A stretch of 64,000 nucleotides of DNA, from positions 44,716 to 108,715 of the forward strand of contig CBDCEG010000016.1 of NCBI GenBank assembly GCA_965215775.1, given 5' to 3'. Both the position numbers and the translations under genes were made by a program. Below the pieces are notes generated by a model. The model made no database searches. It was not told the DNA's origin and worked only from the letters and a program-made list of their open reading frames with translations. Position 1 is the first letter of the stretch. Every line of letters starts with the position of its first letter. This DNA is from CBDCEG01 sp965215775 (GTDB lineage: Bacteria; Pseudomonadota; Gammaproteobacteria; Cardiobacteriales; Ostreibacteriaceae). Shown one piece after another: positions 44,571 to 54,307 of the stretch.

Positions 44571-45640
44571 GCTAGATTCTACCTACAAGTGCAACTTTTC
44601 AAGTTCAGCTTGAAAGACTTCATTTGGGGTTTTAAATCCTAGTCGTTTTCGTGGTCTATTATTAATAAGTTCCACAAAATAAGCAAGTTCTTCATCAGAA
44701 ACATTATTAAAATCAGTGCCTTTGGGAATAAATTCTCGGAGCAAACCGTTGGTATTTTCATTAGTTCCTCTTTCCCAAGGTGAGTAAGCGTGTGCAAAAT
44801 AAACATTCATTTTCACTTGTTTTTCAATCTCTTGGTGTAAAGAAAACTCTTTGCCATTATCGTATGTCATGCTTATTCGTAACTCATTTGGTAAGTCTTT
44901 GAAATCTTTAACTGTAGCTTCTAAAATAGCTTTTGCAGTTGATTTTTTCACTTTGGAAGCAATTAATTTACCACTTTTTCTTTCAACATTTGTAACTATC
45001 GCGCCTTGGTGATTTTTACCGACAATTGTGTCTCCTTCCCAGTGTCCAACTTCTTTTCTAAGCTCAATATTTTGCGGTCTTTCATCAATCATTCTACGAT
45101 CTTTTATTTGATATTTTTCCTTTCTATTATGTTGATATTTCTTACCTTTTCTTCTGAAATACATCTTAACTAATTTTGGGTGATACTTATAAACAAATTG
45201 ATAAATAGTCTCGTGGCAAATCGATTCTTGCGCCTCCTCTCGCCACTTTCCAGAAATTTGTTCTGGCGACCAATGTTGCTCTATTTTTATCAAAATATAT
45301 TTCTCTAAAATACTATCAGGTAATATCCTAACATGCTTATTTGCAATAGATTTCCTCTTGGAAACTTTCTCCCATGCCTCTTCACCAACAAAGGTTTCTG
45401 CGTTTTTATTATTTTTTATGCAGCGGTATATTGTAGTCTTATTTTTGCCTAGTTTTATCGCTATTTCACAAGGATTATAATTCTCCTCAAGCAATGTTTC
45501 AATTTTTGTCATATCAGTTCTGGTTAATTGTGTGTATTTTTTCATAATGTTATTATCTTAGTTAATAAAAATAAAAATAACTAGTTCCAAATTAAAACCT
45601 AAAAAATAAAATTTAGTTGCACTTCGGTTTAGAAACCAGG
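44571..45640 (-). mobile_element. IS30-family insertion sequence, copy 2 (subtype B, complete)
   Basis: 1070 bp on the minus strand, flanked by a perfect AAA target duplication (44568-44570 and 45641-45643). Its outer end reads CCTGGTTTCTAAACCG, slightly different from subtype A (CCTAGTTTCTAAATCG). It interrupts the coiled-coil/membrane protein gene. Confidence 0.95.
44583..45545 (-). CDS. IS30-family transposase (copy 2, subtype B)
   Basis: 320 aa, same architecture as copy 1 with D172, D229 and E263 intact. It differs at a few residues (VGEEAW for IGEEAW, NRKEKYQ for DRKEKYQ, LRKEVGH for LREEVGH, SDEELAY for SDEDLAY). The same variants recur in truncated copy 5 as far as that copy extends, defining a second subtype. 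Confidence 0.95.
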   Translation of the reverse strand: MKKYTQLTRTDMTKIETLLEENYNPCEIAIKLGKNKTTIYRCIKNNKNAETFVGEEAWEKVSKRKSIANKHVRILPDSILEKYILIKIEQHWSPEQISGKWREEAQESICHETIYQFVYKYHPKLVKMYFRRKGKKYQHNRKEKYQIKDRRMIDERPQNIELRKEVGHWEGDTIVGKNHQGAIVTNVERKSGKLIASKVKKSTAKAILEATVKDFKDLPNELRISMTYDNGKEFSLHQEIEKQVKMNVYFAHAYSPWERGTNENTNGLLREFIPKGTDFNNVSDEELAYFVELINNRPRKRLGFKTPNEVFQAELEKLHL

Positions 45641-46211
45641 AAAGAGTCATTTATTGTACCTACAAGGGTGTGGAATGGTATTTTTATTATTGCATTGGTC
45701 GGAATGTTCATAGGTGCTTATAAAACACTTGAAGCTAGTCAAACTCTTGAAGAAACTTTTAGACATTTGCTTCAGTATGCACCTTTATATATCCCTGCTG
45801 TATGGCTTGCTATCTTTGCTAGTAAAAGACGGAGTGAGAATCAAAGGTTGATACAAGAGTATGCTCATAAAGAAGCATTGGCAAAATCATACACAAGCTA
45901 TAAAAAACAGATAGATGAGTTAGAGGAAGAGGATCAAAAGTTATTAGTGAAATTATTAGATAGTGCGATAGATACTATTTCTAGCAATCCTAGTAAAACA
46001 CTAGATAAAAAACATGACCATGAGATGCCTGTAAAGGAACTTGTTCAACCTTTACTAGATAAGCTAAAGGGTAAATAGATTGTTATATGACTTTACTTTT
46101 AGTTTAACTTAGAGCCTTAACTTGAACTATAGATTTTTACTGTTCACTTTAGAGTTTCTTCAATAACTGCTATAATCTGCAAATTATTTAACAAAAACAC
46201 AAAAAATAACG

Positions 46212-49001
46212 ATGGATAAAACATACTCACCAAAAGACATAGAGCAAAAACATTATAACAACTGGGAAGAGCAAGGATTTTTTAAGCCTTGTGGGGCAGA
46301 AAATAGCAATGGGGAAAACTTCAGTATTGCAATTCCACCACCAAATGTAACTGGTAGTTTGCATATGGGGCATGCGTTTCAAGATACAATTATGGACTGT
46401 CTTATTCGTTATAATCGTATGCTTGGTAAAAACACTTTGTGGCAACCAGGCACCGATCATGCTGGAATTGCAACGCAAATGGTGGTTGAGCGAAAACTTG
46501 CTAAAGAAGAAAATAAAACCAAACACGATTTGGGCAGAGATAAATTTATAGAAAAAATCTGGGAATGGAAAGAAGAATCTGGAGGGAATATTTCTAGCCA
46601 ACTTAGACGCTTAGGAGCTTCAGCGGACTGGTCGCGTGAAAGATTTACTATGGACGAAGGTTTATCAAATGCAGTTCAAGAAGTATTTGTTAATTTATTC
46701 GATGAGGGTTTGATTTATCGTGGAAAACGCTTAGTAAACTGGGATCCTGTTTTAAAAACTGCAATTTCAGATTTGGAAGTTATTAATGAAGAAGAAAGCG
46801 GACATATGTATCATGTTCGTTATCCTTTTGTGAAAGGGCAGGGGGTTGATGGCAAATTTATGCATATTGCAACAACCAGACCAGAAACTATTTTGGCAGA
46901 TGGTGCTTTGGCGGTTCACCCAAGTGATGAAAGATACATAGATTTAATTGGTAAAATGGTTCATGTTCCAATGACTGAGCGAACTATTGCAATTATTACT
47001 GATGAATATCCAGATCCTGAATTTGGAACAGGTTGTGTGAAAATAACTCCAGCACATGATTTTAATGATTATGAAGTTGAGCAACGCCACGAAATGGAAA
47101 TTATTAATCTATTAAATGACGATGCAACAATGAATGATAACGCTCCAGAAAAATATCGTGGACTTGATAGATTTGATGCTAGAAAAGCAATTGTAGCAGA
47201 TTTGAAAGAAGCTGAATTATTAGAAAAAATAGAACCACACAAATTAATGCGACCAAGAGGAGACCGAACTAACTCAGTTGTAGAGCCTTATTTGACAGAT
47301 CAATGGTATGTGAAAACTGCACCGCTTGCAAAAGATGCAATAGCCGCTGTTGAAAAAGGTAATATTAAATTTGTTCCAAAACAATACGAAAATATGTATT
47401 TTTCTTGGATGCGTGATTTACAAGATTGGTGTATTTCTCGTCAGTTATGGTGGGGTCATAGGATTCCAGCTTGGTATGATGAAAATGGAAATATTTTTGT
47501 GGGTAGAAATGAAATTGAAATTCGCAAAAAATATAATTTAGCAGACAATATTTCATTACGCCAAGATGAAGATGTTTTGGATACTTGGTTTAGCTCTGGG
47601 CTTTGGACTTTCTCAACTCTTGGCTGGCCTGAAAACACAGAAGATTTAAAACAATTTCACCCAACTAGCACGCTAGTTACTGGTTTTGATATTATATTTT
47701 TCTGGGTTGCGAGAATGATTATGATGACTATGCATCAGTTAAAAGATGATAATCAAAAGCCTGTTATTCCGTTTGAAACCGTTTATGTTACTGGTTTAAT
47801 TCGTGATGAAAATGGACAGAAAATGTCAAAATCAAAAGGTAATGTTTTGGATCCAATTGATATGATTGATGGAATTGGTTTGGAAGAATTAGTTACAAAA
47901 CGAACCAGCAATATGATGAATCCACAAGAAGCTGAGAAAATTGAAAAAGCAACTAGAAAGAATTTCCCAAATGGTATAGAACAGCATGGAACTGATGCTC
48001 TAAGATTTACTTTGGCAGCACTTGCTTCAACTGGGCGAGATATAAATTGGGATATGAAACGATTGGAAGGTTATCGTAATTTTTGTAATAAAATTTGGAA
48101 TGCTGCTAGATTTGTTTTGATGAAAACCGAAGACTTTTCAATAAATAATGAAATTGAATATTCAACTTTTGATAACTGGATAAAAGCAGAATTTAATAAA
48201 ACTGCCAAAAATGTAAATAAAGCAATAATTGATTATCGGTTTGATTTTGCTGCAAAAGAGTTATATGAATTTATTTGGAATACTTATTGTGATTGGTATT
48301 TGGAACTTACCAAACCAATATTATTTTCTGATAACAAGGCACTAATTGCAGGAACTCAAAAAACACTTTTGGAAGTTTTAGAAGCATCACTTCGCCTTGC
48401 ACACCCAATTATGCCTTTTATAACAGAAGAAATTTGGCAAACAATAAAAACTAAGTTAGATATAACTGGTGAAAGTATAATGGTTGCTAGTTTTCCAAAA
48501 GAAAACGAGTTTGAGTTTGAAGCAAAATCTAGCGAAAATGTAGAATGGATTAAGCAAGTTTTGATAGGAATTAGAACAATCAAAAGTGAAATGGATATAG
48601 CTCCAAGCAAACAAATTCCAATTCTAATAGAAAATACTAGTGAATTTGATAAACAAAATTTGGAAATTTATAAAGAAATACTACCAAAACTTGGAAAACT
48701 AGAATCAATTGAACTAATAGATAAAAATAATACTGAAACTGCAGTTACACTGGTTGGAAATATGAAAATCCATATTCCACTAGCAGGTCTAATCGATAAA
48801 GATGCAGAGTTAGAACGATTAAATCGTGAAATAACAAAACTTCAAACAAGTGTTGATAGATTAAATGGACAACTAAATAATGAAAAATATGTTGCAAATG
48901 CTCCAGAGCAATTAGTTGCCAAATCAAAATCCCAACGCGACGAACAACAATTAGCAATTGATAATTTATTAGAGCAAAAAACTAAAATTGAGATGATGTA
49001 G
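46212..49001 (+). CDS. valS: Valyl-tRNA synthetase
   Basis: 929 aa, full length. A class I synthetase: HIGH motif in PPPNVTGSLHMGHAF, the CP1 editing domain with TTRPETILADGALAVHP, the DWCISRQLWWGHRIPAWYD block, FDIIFFWVARMIMM, KMSKS motif in GQKMSKSKGNVLDP, an anticodon-binding domain and a C-terminal coiled coil (from ~residue 860) that is typical for ValRS. It is intact despite lying in the IS-rich zone. A terminator follows. Confidence 0.98.
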   Translation: MDKTYSPKDIEQKHYNNWEEQGFFKPCGAENSNGENFSIAIPPPNVTGSLHMGHAFQDTIMDCLIRYNRMLGKNTLWQPGTDHAGIATQMVVERKLAKEENKTKHDLGRDKFIEKIWEWKEESGGNISSQLRRLGASADWSRERFTMDEGLSNAVQEVFVNLFDEGLIYRGKRLVNWDPVLKTAISDLEVINEEESGHMYHVRYPFVKGQGVDGKFMHIATTRPETILADGALAVHPSDERYIDLIGKMVHVPMTERTIAIITDEYPDPEFGTGCVKITPAHDFNDYEVEQRHEMEIINLLNDDATMNDNAPEKYRGLDRFDARKAIVADLKEAELLEKIEPHKLMRPRGDRTNSVVEPYLTDQWYVKTAPLAKDAIAAVEKGNIKFVPKQYENMYFSWMRDLQDWCISRQLWWGHRIPAWYDENGNIFVGRNEIEIRKKYNLADNISLRQDEDVLDTWFSSGLWTFSTLGWPENTEDLKQFHPTSTLVTGFDIIFFWVARMIMMTMHQLKDDNQKPVIPFETVYVTGLIRDENGQKMSKSKGNVLDPIDMIDGIGLEELVTKRTSNMMNPQEAEKIEKATRKNFPNGIEQHGTDALRFTLAALASTGRDINWDMKRLEGYRNFCNKIWNAARFVLMKTEDFSINNEIEYSTFDNWIKAEFNKTAKNVNKAIIDYRFDFAAKELYEFIWNTYCDWYLELTKPILFSDNKALIAGTQKTLLEVLEASLRLAHPIMPFITEEIWQTIKTKLDITGESIMVASFPKENEFEFEAKSSENVEWIKQVLIGIRTIKSEMDIAPSKQIPILIENTSEFDKQNLEIYKEILPKLGKLESIELIDKNNTETAVTLVGNMKIHIPLAGLIDKDAELERLNREITKLQTSVDRLNGQLNNEKYVANAPEQLVAKSKSQRDEQQLAIDNLLEQKTKIEMM

Positions 49002-49083
49002 GTTTTAAGGTGATTATTTGAGTGCTTTTAGTGTGTGATTTAACCATTTTCGCGTACGATTTAACTAATTTATTGAGTTATCT

Positions 49084-49114
49084 AAGTGAAGTATTGCATA
49101 AAAGCTTCACTTTT
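49084..49114 (+). terminator. Terminator after valS
   Basis: An 8-bp stem AAGTGAAG (49084-49091) with CTTCACTT (49105-49112) and a 13-nt loop, then T residues, 83 bp after the valS stop. The loop is long, so strength is moderate. Confidence 0.6.
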
Positions 49115-49446
49115 AAAAATCACTTTATAATTATTAAACCACTTAGTAGTAATCCACCATAAGAATACATTTAGAAAAAGATTAAAAGAACTATTTAATA
49201 AATCTGAGTTGTCTGAATTAGAACTTTTGGATTATGGGTTTGATTTAAATTGCTTAAATTAATTAATAAGATTGTGGGCTTGTTTATTTAATTTGTTTGC
49301 AAATTGTATTTTTATTGCTATTATTGAACTTAACTAAAGAGAGAAATCAGTAAGCTAAGAGTTAATAGAAAAATAACATAAGAAATAAAAAAGTAATTAA
49401 TAATAACTAAAACAATACAATAGTAATAATCAAATAAAAATTATAA
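49115..49446 (+). other. Non-coding region between valS terminator and IS30 copy 3
   Basis: 332 bp, very AT-rich. One plus-strand frame ending near 49260 reads RKRLKELFNKSELSELELLDYGFDLNCL then stops (given here in two parts: RKRLKELFNKSELSEL and ELLDYGFDLNCL). It has no start codon and could be a scrap of a lost gene. Nothing else gene-like is seen. IS30 copy 3 marks an abrupt change of context at 49447. Confidence 0.4.
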
Positions 49447-50515
49447 CCTAGTTTCTAAATCGAAGTGCAACTAAATTTTATTTTCTGGTTTTAATTTGGA
49501 ACTAGTTGTTTTTATTTTTATTAACTAAGATAATAACATTATGAAAAAATACACACAATTAACCAGAACTGATATGACAAAAATTGAAACATTGCTTGAG
49601 GAGAATTATAATCCTTGTGAAATAGCGATAAAGTTAGGCAAAAATAAGACTACAATATACCGCTGCATAAAAAATAATAAAAACGCAGAAACCTTTATTG
49701 GTGAAGAGGCGTGGGAGAAAGTTTCCAAGAGGAAATCTATTGCAAATAAGCATGTTAGGATATTACCTGATAGTATTTTAGAGAAATATATTTTGATAAA
49801 AATAGAGCAACATTGGTCGCCAGAACAAATTTCTGGAAAGTGGCGAGAGGAGGCGCAAGAATCGATTTGCCACGAGACTATTTATCAATTTGTTTATAAG
49901 TATCACCCAAAATTAGTTAAGATGTATTTTAGAAGAAAAGGTAAGAAATATCAACATGATAGAAAAGAAAAATATCAAATAAAAGATCGTAGAATGATTG
50001 ATGAAAGACCGCAAAATATTGAGCTTAGAGAAGAAGTTGGACATTGGGAAGGAGACACAATTGTCGGTAAAAATCACCAAGGCGCGATAGTTACAAATGT
50101 TGAAAGAAAAAGTGGTAAATTAATAGCTTCCAAAGTGAAAAAATCAACCGCAAAAGCTATTTTAGAAGCTACAGTTAAAGATTTCAAGGACTTACCAAAT
50201 GAGTTACGAATAAGCATGACATACGATAATGGCAAAGAGTTTTCTTTACACCAAGAGATTGAAAAACAAGTAAAAATGAATGTTTATTTTGCACACGCTT
50301 ACTCACCTTGGGAAAGAGGAACTAATGAAAATACCAACGGTTTGCTCCGAGAATTTATCCCCAAAGGCACTGATTTTAATAATGTTTCTGATGAAGACCT
50401 TGCTTATTTTGTAGAACTTATTAATAATAGACCACGAAAACGACTAGGATTTAAAACCCCAAATGAAGTCTTTCAAGCTGAACTTGAAAAGTTGCACTTG
50501 TAGGTAGAATCTAGC
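49447..50515 (+). mobile_element. IS30-family insertion sequence, copy 3 (subtype A, complete)
   Basis: 1069 bp with the same ends as copies 1 and 4. The flanks do not show the 3-bp duplication seen at the other copies (TAA on the left, AAA on the right; at most AA is shared). Left of it is intergenic DNA and right of it is the middle of a large gene, so it may sit at a deletion or recombination junction. Confidence 0.92.
49541..50503 (+). CDS. IS30-family transposase (copy 3)
   Basis: 320 aa, identical to the copy 1 and copy 4 proteins, with HTH and DD(33)E residues D172, D229 and E263 intact. It should be functional. Confidence 0.95.
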   Translation: MKKYTQLTRTDMTKIETLLEENYNPCEIAIKLGKNKTTIYRCIKNNKNAETFIGEEAWEKVSKRKSIANKHVRILPDSILEKYILIKIEQHWSPEQISGKWREEAQESICHETIYQFVYKYHPKLVKMYFRRKGKKYQHDRKEKYQIKDRRMIDERPQNIELREEVGHWEGDTIVGKNHQGAIVTNVERKSGKLIASKVKKSTAKAILEATVKDFKDLPNELRISMTYDNGKEFSLHQEIEKQVKMNVYFAHAYSPWERGTNENTNGLLREFIPKGTDFNNVSDEDLAYFVELINNRPRKRLGFKTPNEVFQAELEKLHL

Positions 50516-53238
50516 AAATAAGCAGTCCCCCAACAGATATTATATTAGATGGAAAGGCGACAGCCATTTCATCAGATATAGCAAAAGATACAGTTGATGA
50601 AAATCGCTTGATAGGTTCAGTAGTAAGCTATTTGACGACAGAAGATTTAGATTTAATTGAAAAAGGAACCTTTAATAATGGTTCTGTAATACCAGATATA
50701 CATAGTTATACGATAGTTGGTGGAGCAGATGCAGCTATGTTTAAAATAGTAGGTAATGAATTGCAGCTGAATACAAATCAACCAGATTATGAAAACCCTA
50801 ATGATGCTGATGCAAATGGAATTTATGAGATAATAATTAGAACGACAGATTTAACAGGAAAAGTATTTGATAAGAATGTAGAGATAAGCTTGGTTGACAT
50901 AACAAAAGAAGATACTGTTTTAGATAGTTATAAGATCAGTAAGTTAGATATTGCAGGTAATTATACTATGTCAGATACTAATCTAATAGAAGGGTGTAGC
51001 ACGACTAAAAAACCAATTTACATCAAGAGATATATCACTAGATTTAGGTAATTCAAGAGGTGTAACTTCAGGTGATATTAATGGGGATGGTTATGCAGAC
51101 ATATATGTTGCAAATGATTTTGATCAACAGAATAAGCTATGGATAAATGATGGGAATGGTGGGTTTACAGAAAAAAATATAGCAGGAGATTTAGGTAAAT
51201 CTCGTGGGGCAGTGATGGTAGATATTGATGGTGATAAAGATATAGATATCTATGTCGTAAATCAAAGAGGCCAGCAAAATAGACTATGGATAAATGATGG
51301 TACAGGTAGCTTCACAAGTAAGGATATTTCAGGAGATACTAGTGATTCTGCAGGAGTGTCAATAGGAGATGTTAATGGAGATGGAAATTTAGATATATAT
51401 GTATCTACTCAAGATGATGGGCTAAATAAACTATGGATAAATGATGGGTATGGCAACTTTGTGGGTAAAAATATTCCTGGGAATTATTCAAACTCATCAG
51501 GATCAGCAATGGCTGATATAGATAATGATGGGGATTTAGATATATTTGTAACCAATCGAGGTGGACAAAATATACTATGGTTAAATGATGGTAGCGGGGT
51601 CTTCACTAAAAAAATAATACCAGGCGATAATTATAATGCTTGGGGAGTTAGTATTGGAGATATAGATAGTGATGGTGACTTAGATATATATTTAGCAGTC
51701 AATCCTGGTCAAAATATATTATTGATAAATGATGGAAATGATGGGTTTACTGAAAAAAATATTATAGGTGATGTGGATAATTCTATATCCTCATCAATGA
51801 GTGATATAGATGGCGATGGAGATTTAGATATATATGTAGTTAATTATGGTCAACAGAATAGATTGTGGATAAATGATGGGTCTGGTAATTTTACTTCTAG
51901 TGATATTTCTGGAGATAAAGGCAATACTCATGGTGGAAAAATATTAGATATAGATGGGGATGGTAAATTAGAATTATACGCCGCTAACTCTAATGGTCAG
52001 CAAAATAGGTTATGGGTAAATGGGTATAGTGATGCAAAACCATATGTAGAGTCAAATTCAATGACTACTTTTGTCAAATTAAGTGGATTTAAAGAAACTC
52101 TTTCACAGAATAGCGAAGGAACAGTATCATATCAAGTTTCAATAGATAATGGAACAACTTGGCAGTATTGGAATGGAACAGCATGGGCAGTAACAACTCA
52201 ATTAGACGGTACTGAGACTACAAAGGCAGTAGATATTGATACAAATATTCACTTTTTAGATGATGGTTTGATTGGAAAAGGGCAATTTAAGTGGAGAGCG
52301 TATTTAGAGTCAGATGGCAATCAAATAGTAGAGCTTGACCGAGTTGAGTTGGGATATGATTCGAATCTACCACCAACAGACATTATATTAGATGGAGTGG
52401 CAACAGCAACACCAACAGATAAGGCAACAGATACAGTTGATGAAAATCGTTTGATTGGATCTGTGATTAGTTATCTATCAACAGTTGATGGAGATAATCC
52501 AAATCCACCTATCAATTCAAGTCCAAATGGATTAACAACAGACATACATACATATAGCATAATCGCTGGGGCAGATTTGGGTATGTTTGAGATAGAGGGC
52601 AATAAATTAATATTAAATACAAATCAACCAGACTTTGAGAATCCAAATGATGATGATGCAGATAGAGTCTATGAGATAGTGATTAGAACAACAGATCTGA
52701 GAGGCAAAACATTTGATAAAAATGTTGAGATAAGCTTAGTTGATATTGTAAAAGAGGATACAGTTGTAGATAATTATAAGGTCAATAGGTTGGATGCAGT
52801 AGGAGAATACATAGTATCTGATTCTAATATATTAAAAGTTGACGATACAGGTGTAGCTAGACTAAAAAACCAATTCATATCAAGAGATATAGCAGGAGAT
52901 TTAGGTAAGAGAGCCTCAGTAGGAGATGTTAATAATGATGGTTATATAGATATATATGTGGTTAATGATGGGAATAATCAAAATAAACTATGGATAAACG
53001 ATGGGGCAGGTAATTTTGTTGCAAAGGATATTGCTGGAGATTTAGGTGAGAGTATTGGTTCATCAATAGGAGATCTAAATAATGATGGTTATTTAGATAT
53101 CTATGTAGCTAATAATAGGGGGCAAAATAAGTTATGGATAAATGATGGAGCAGGTAATTTTATTGCAAAAGATATTACAGGAGATTTTGGAGATAGTCGT
53201 AAAGCAGTAATAGGAGATTTAAATAATGATGGTTATTT

Positions 53239-54307
53239 CCTAGTTTCTAAATCGAAGTGCAACTAAATTTTATTTTCTGGTTTTAATTTGGAACTAGTTG
53301 TTTTTATTTTTATTAACTAAGATAATAACATTATGAAAAAATACACACAATTAACCAGAACTGATATGACAAAAATTGAAACATTGCTTGAGGAGAATTA
53401 TAATCCTTGTGAAATAGCGATAAAGTTAGGCAAAAATAAGACTACAATATACCGCTGCATAAAAAATAATAAAAACGCAGAAACCTTTATTGGTGAAGAG
53501 GCGTGGGAGAAAGTTTCCAAGAGGAAATCTATTGCAAATAAGCATGTTAGGATATTACCTGATAGTATTTTAGAGAAATATATTTTGATAAAAATAGAGC
53601 AACATTGGTCGCCAGAACAAATTTCTGGAAAGTGGCGAGAGGAGGCGCAAGAATCGATTTGCCACGAGACTATTTATCAATTTGTTTATAAGTATCACCC
53701 AAAATTAGTTAAGATGTATTTTAGAAGAAAAGGTAAGAAATATCAACATGATAGAAAAGAAAAATATCAAATAAAAGATCGTAGAATGATTGATGAAAGA
53801 CCGCAAAATATTGAGCTTAGAGAAGAAGTTGGACATTGGGAAGGAGACACAATTGTCGGTAAAAATCACCAAGGCGCGATAGTTACAAATGTTGAAAGAA
53901 AAAGTGGTAAATTAATAGCTTCCAAAGTGAAAAAATCAACCGCAAAAGCTATTTTAGAAGCTACAGTTAAAGATTTCAAGGACTTACCAAATGAGTTACG
54001 AATAAGCATGACATACGATAATGGCAAAGAGTTTTCTTTACACCAAGAGATTGAAAAACAAGTAAAAATGAATGTTTATTTTGCACACGCTTACTCACCT
54101 TGGGAAAGAGGAACTAATGAAAATACCAACGGTTTGCTCCGAGAATTTATCCCCAAAGGCACTGATTTTAATAATGTTTCTGATGAAGACCTTGCTTATT
54201 TTGTAGAACTTATTAATAATAGACCACGAAAACGACTAGGATTTAAAACCCCAAATGAAGTCTTTCAAGCTGAACTTGAAAAGTTGCACTTGTAGGTAGA
54301 ATCTAGC
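53239..54307 (+). mobile_element. IS30-family insertion sequence, copy 4 (subtype A, complete)
   Basis: 1069 bp, inserted in the FG-GAP gene with a perfect 3-bp duplication TTT (53236-53238 and 54308-54310). Removing it and one TTT restores the repeat sequence GYLDIYV in frame, so this is a clean and probably recent insertion. Confidence 0.96.
53333..54295 (+). CDS. IS30-family transposase (copy 4)
   Basis: 320 aa, identical to the copy 1 and copy 3 proteins, with the DD(33)E triad intact. It is inserted in the same direction as the gene it interrupts. Confidence 0.95.
   Translation: MKKYTQLTRTDMTKIETLLEENYNPCEIAIKLGKNKTTIYRCIKNNKNAETFIGEEAWEKVSKRKSIANKHVRILPDSILEKYILIKIEQHWSPEQISGKWREEAQESICHETIYQFVYKYHPKLVKMYFRRKGKKYQHDRKEKYQIKDRRMIDERPQNIELREEVGHWEGDTIVGKNHQGAIVTNVERKSGKLIASKVKKSTAKAILEATVKDFKDLPNELRISMTYDNGKEFSLHQEIEKQVKMNVYFAHAYSPWERGTNENTNGLLREFIPKGTDFNNVSDEDLAYFVELINNRPRKRLGFKTPNEVFQAELEKLHL

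Larger units (their letters stand above)
43641..46078 (+). pseudogene. Coiled-coil/membrane protein gene split by IS30 copy 2
   Basis: Two parts, 43641-44570 and 45644-46078, rejoin in frame after removing IS30 copy 2 and one copy of the AAA duplication, giving 454 aa. The N-terminal ~300 residues are acidic and helical, with long coiled coils (residues ~135-290). Then comes the segment SLLPGATSAGLAKAY, two membrane helices (NGIFIIALVGMFIGAY and LLQYAPLYIPAVWLAIFA) and a positively charged helix with RRSENQRLIQEYAHKEALAKSY. The LLPGATSAGLA and WLAIFASKRRSE segments look strongly conserved, a widespread family as I recall, but I cannot name a function. Interrupted and presumed inactive. Confidence 0.8.

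Noticed and set aside
45617..46078. A separate 153-aa membrane protein gene
   Set aside because: Its first nine codons and most of the tenth... lie in or at the IS30 end and target duplication; the native sequence from 45644 continues the frame of the gene interrupted at 44570.
49150..49262. A short frame resembling effector-associated adaptor domains (small helical domain ending in YGFDLNCL)
   Set aside because: No start codon, under 45 codons, no neighbour of that kind; the resemblance rests on a few residues.
50516..54307. IS30 copies 3 and 4 as the ends of a composite transposon carrying the FG-GAP segment
   Set aside because: DNA right of copy 4 continues the same reading frame exactly after removal of the IS and one TTT duplication, so copy 4 is an independent insertion into the gene and not a transposon end.
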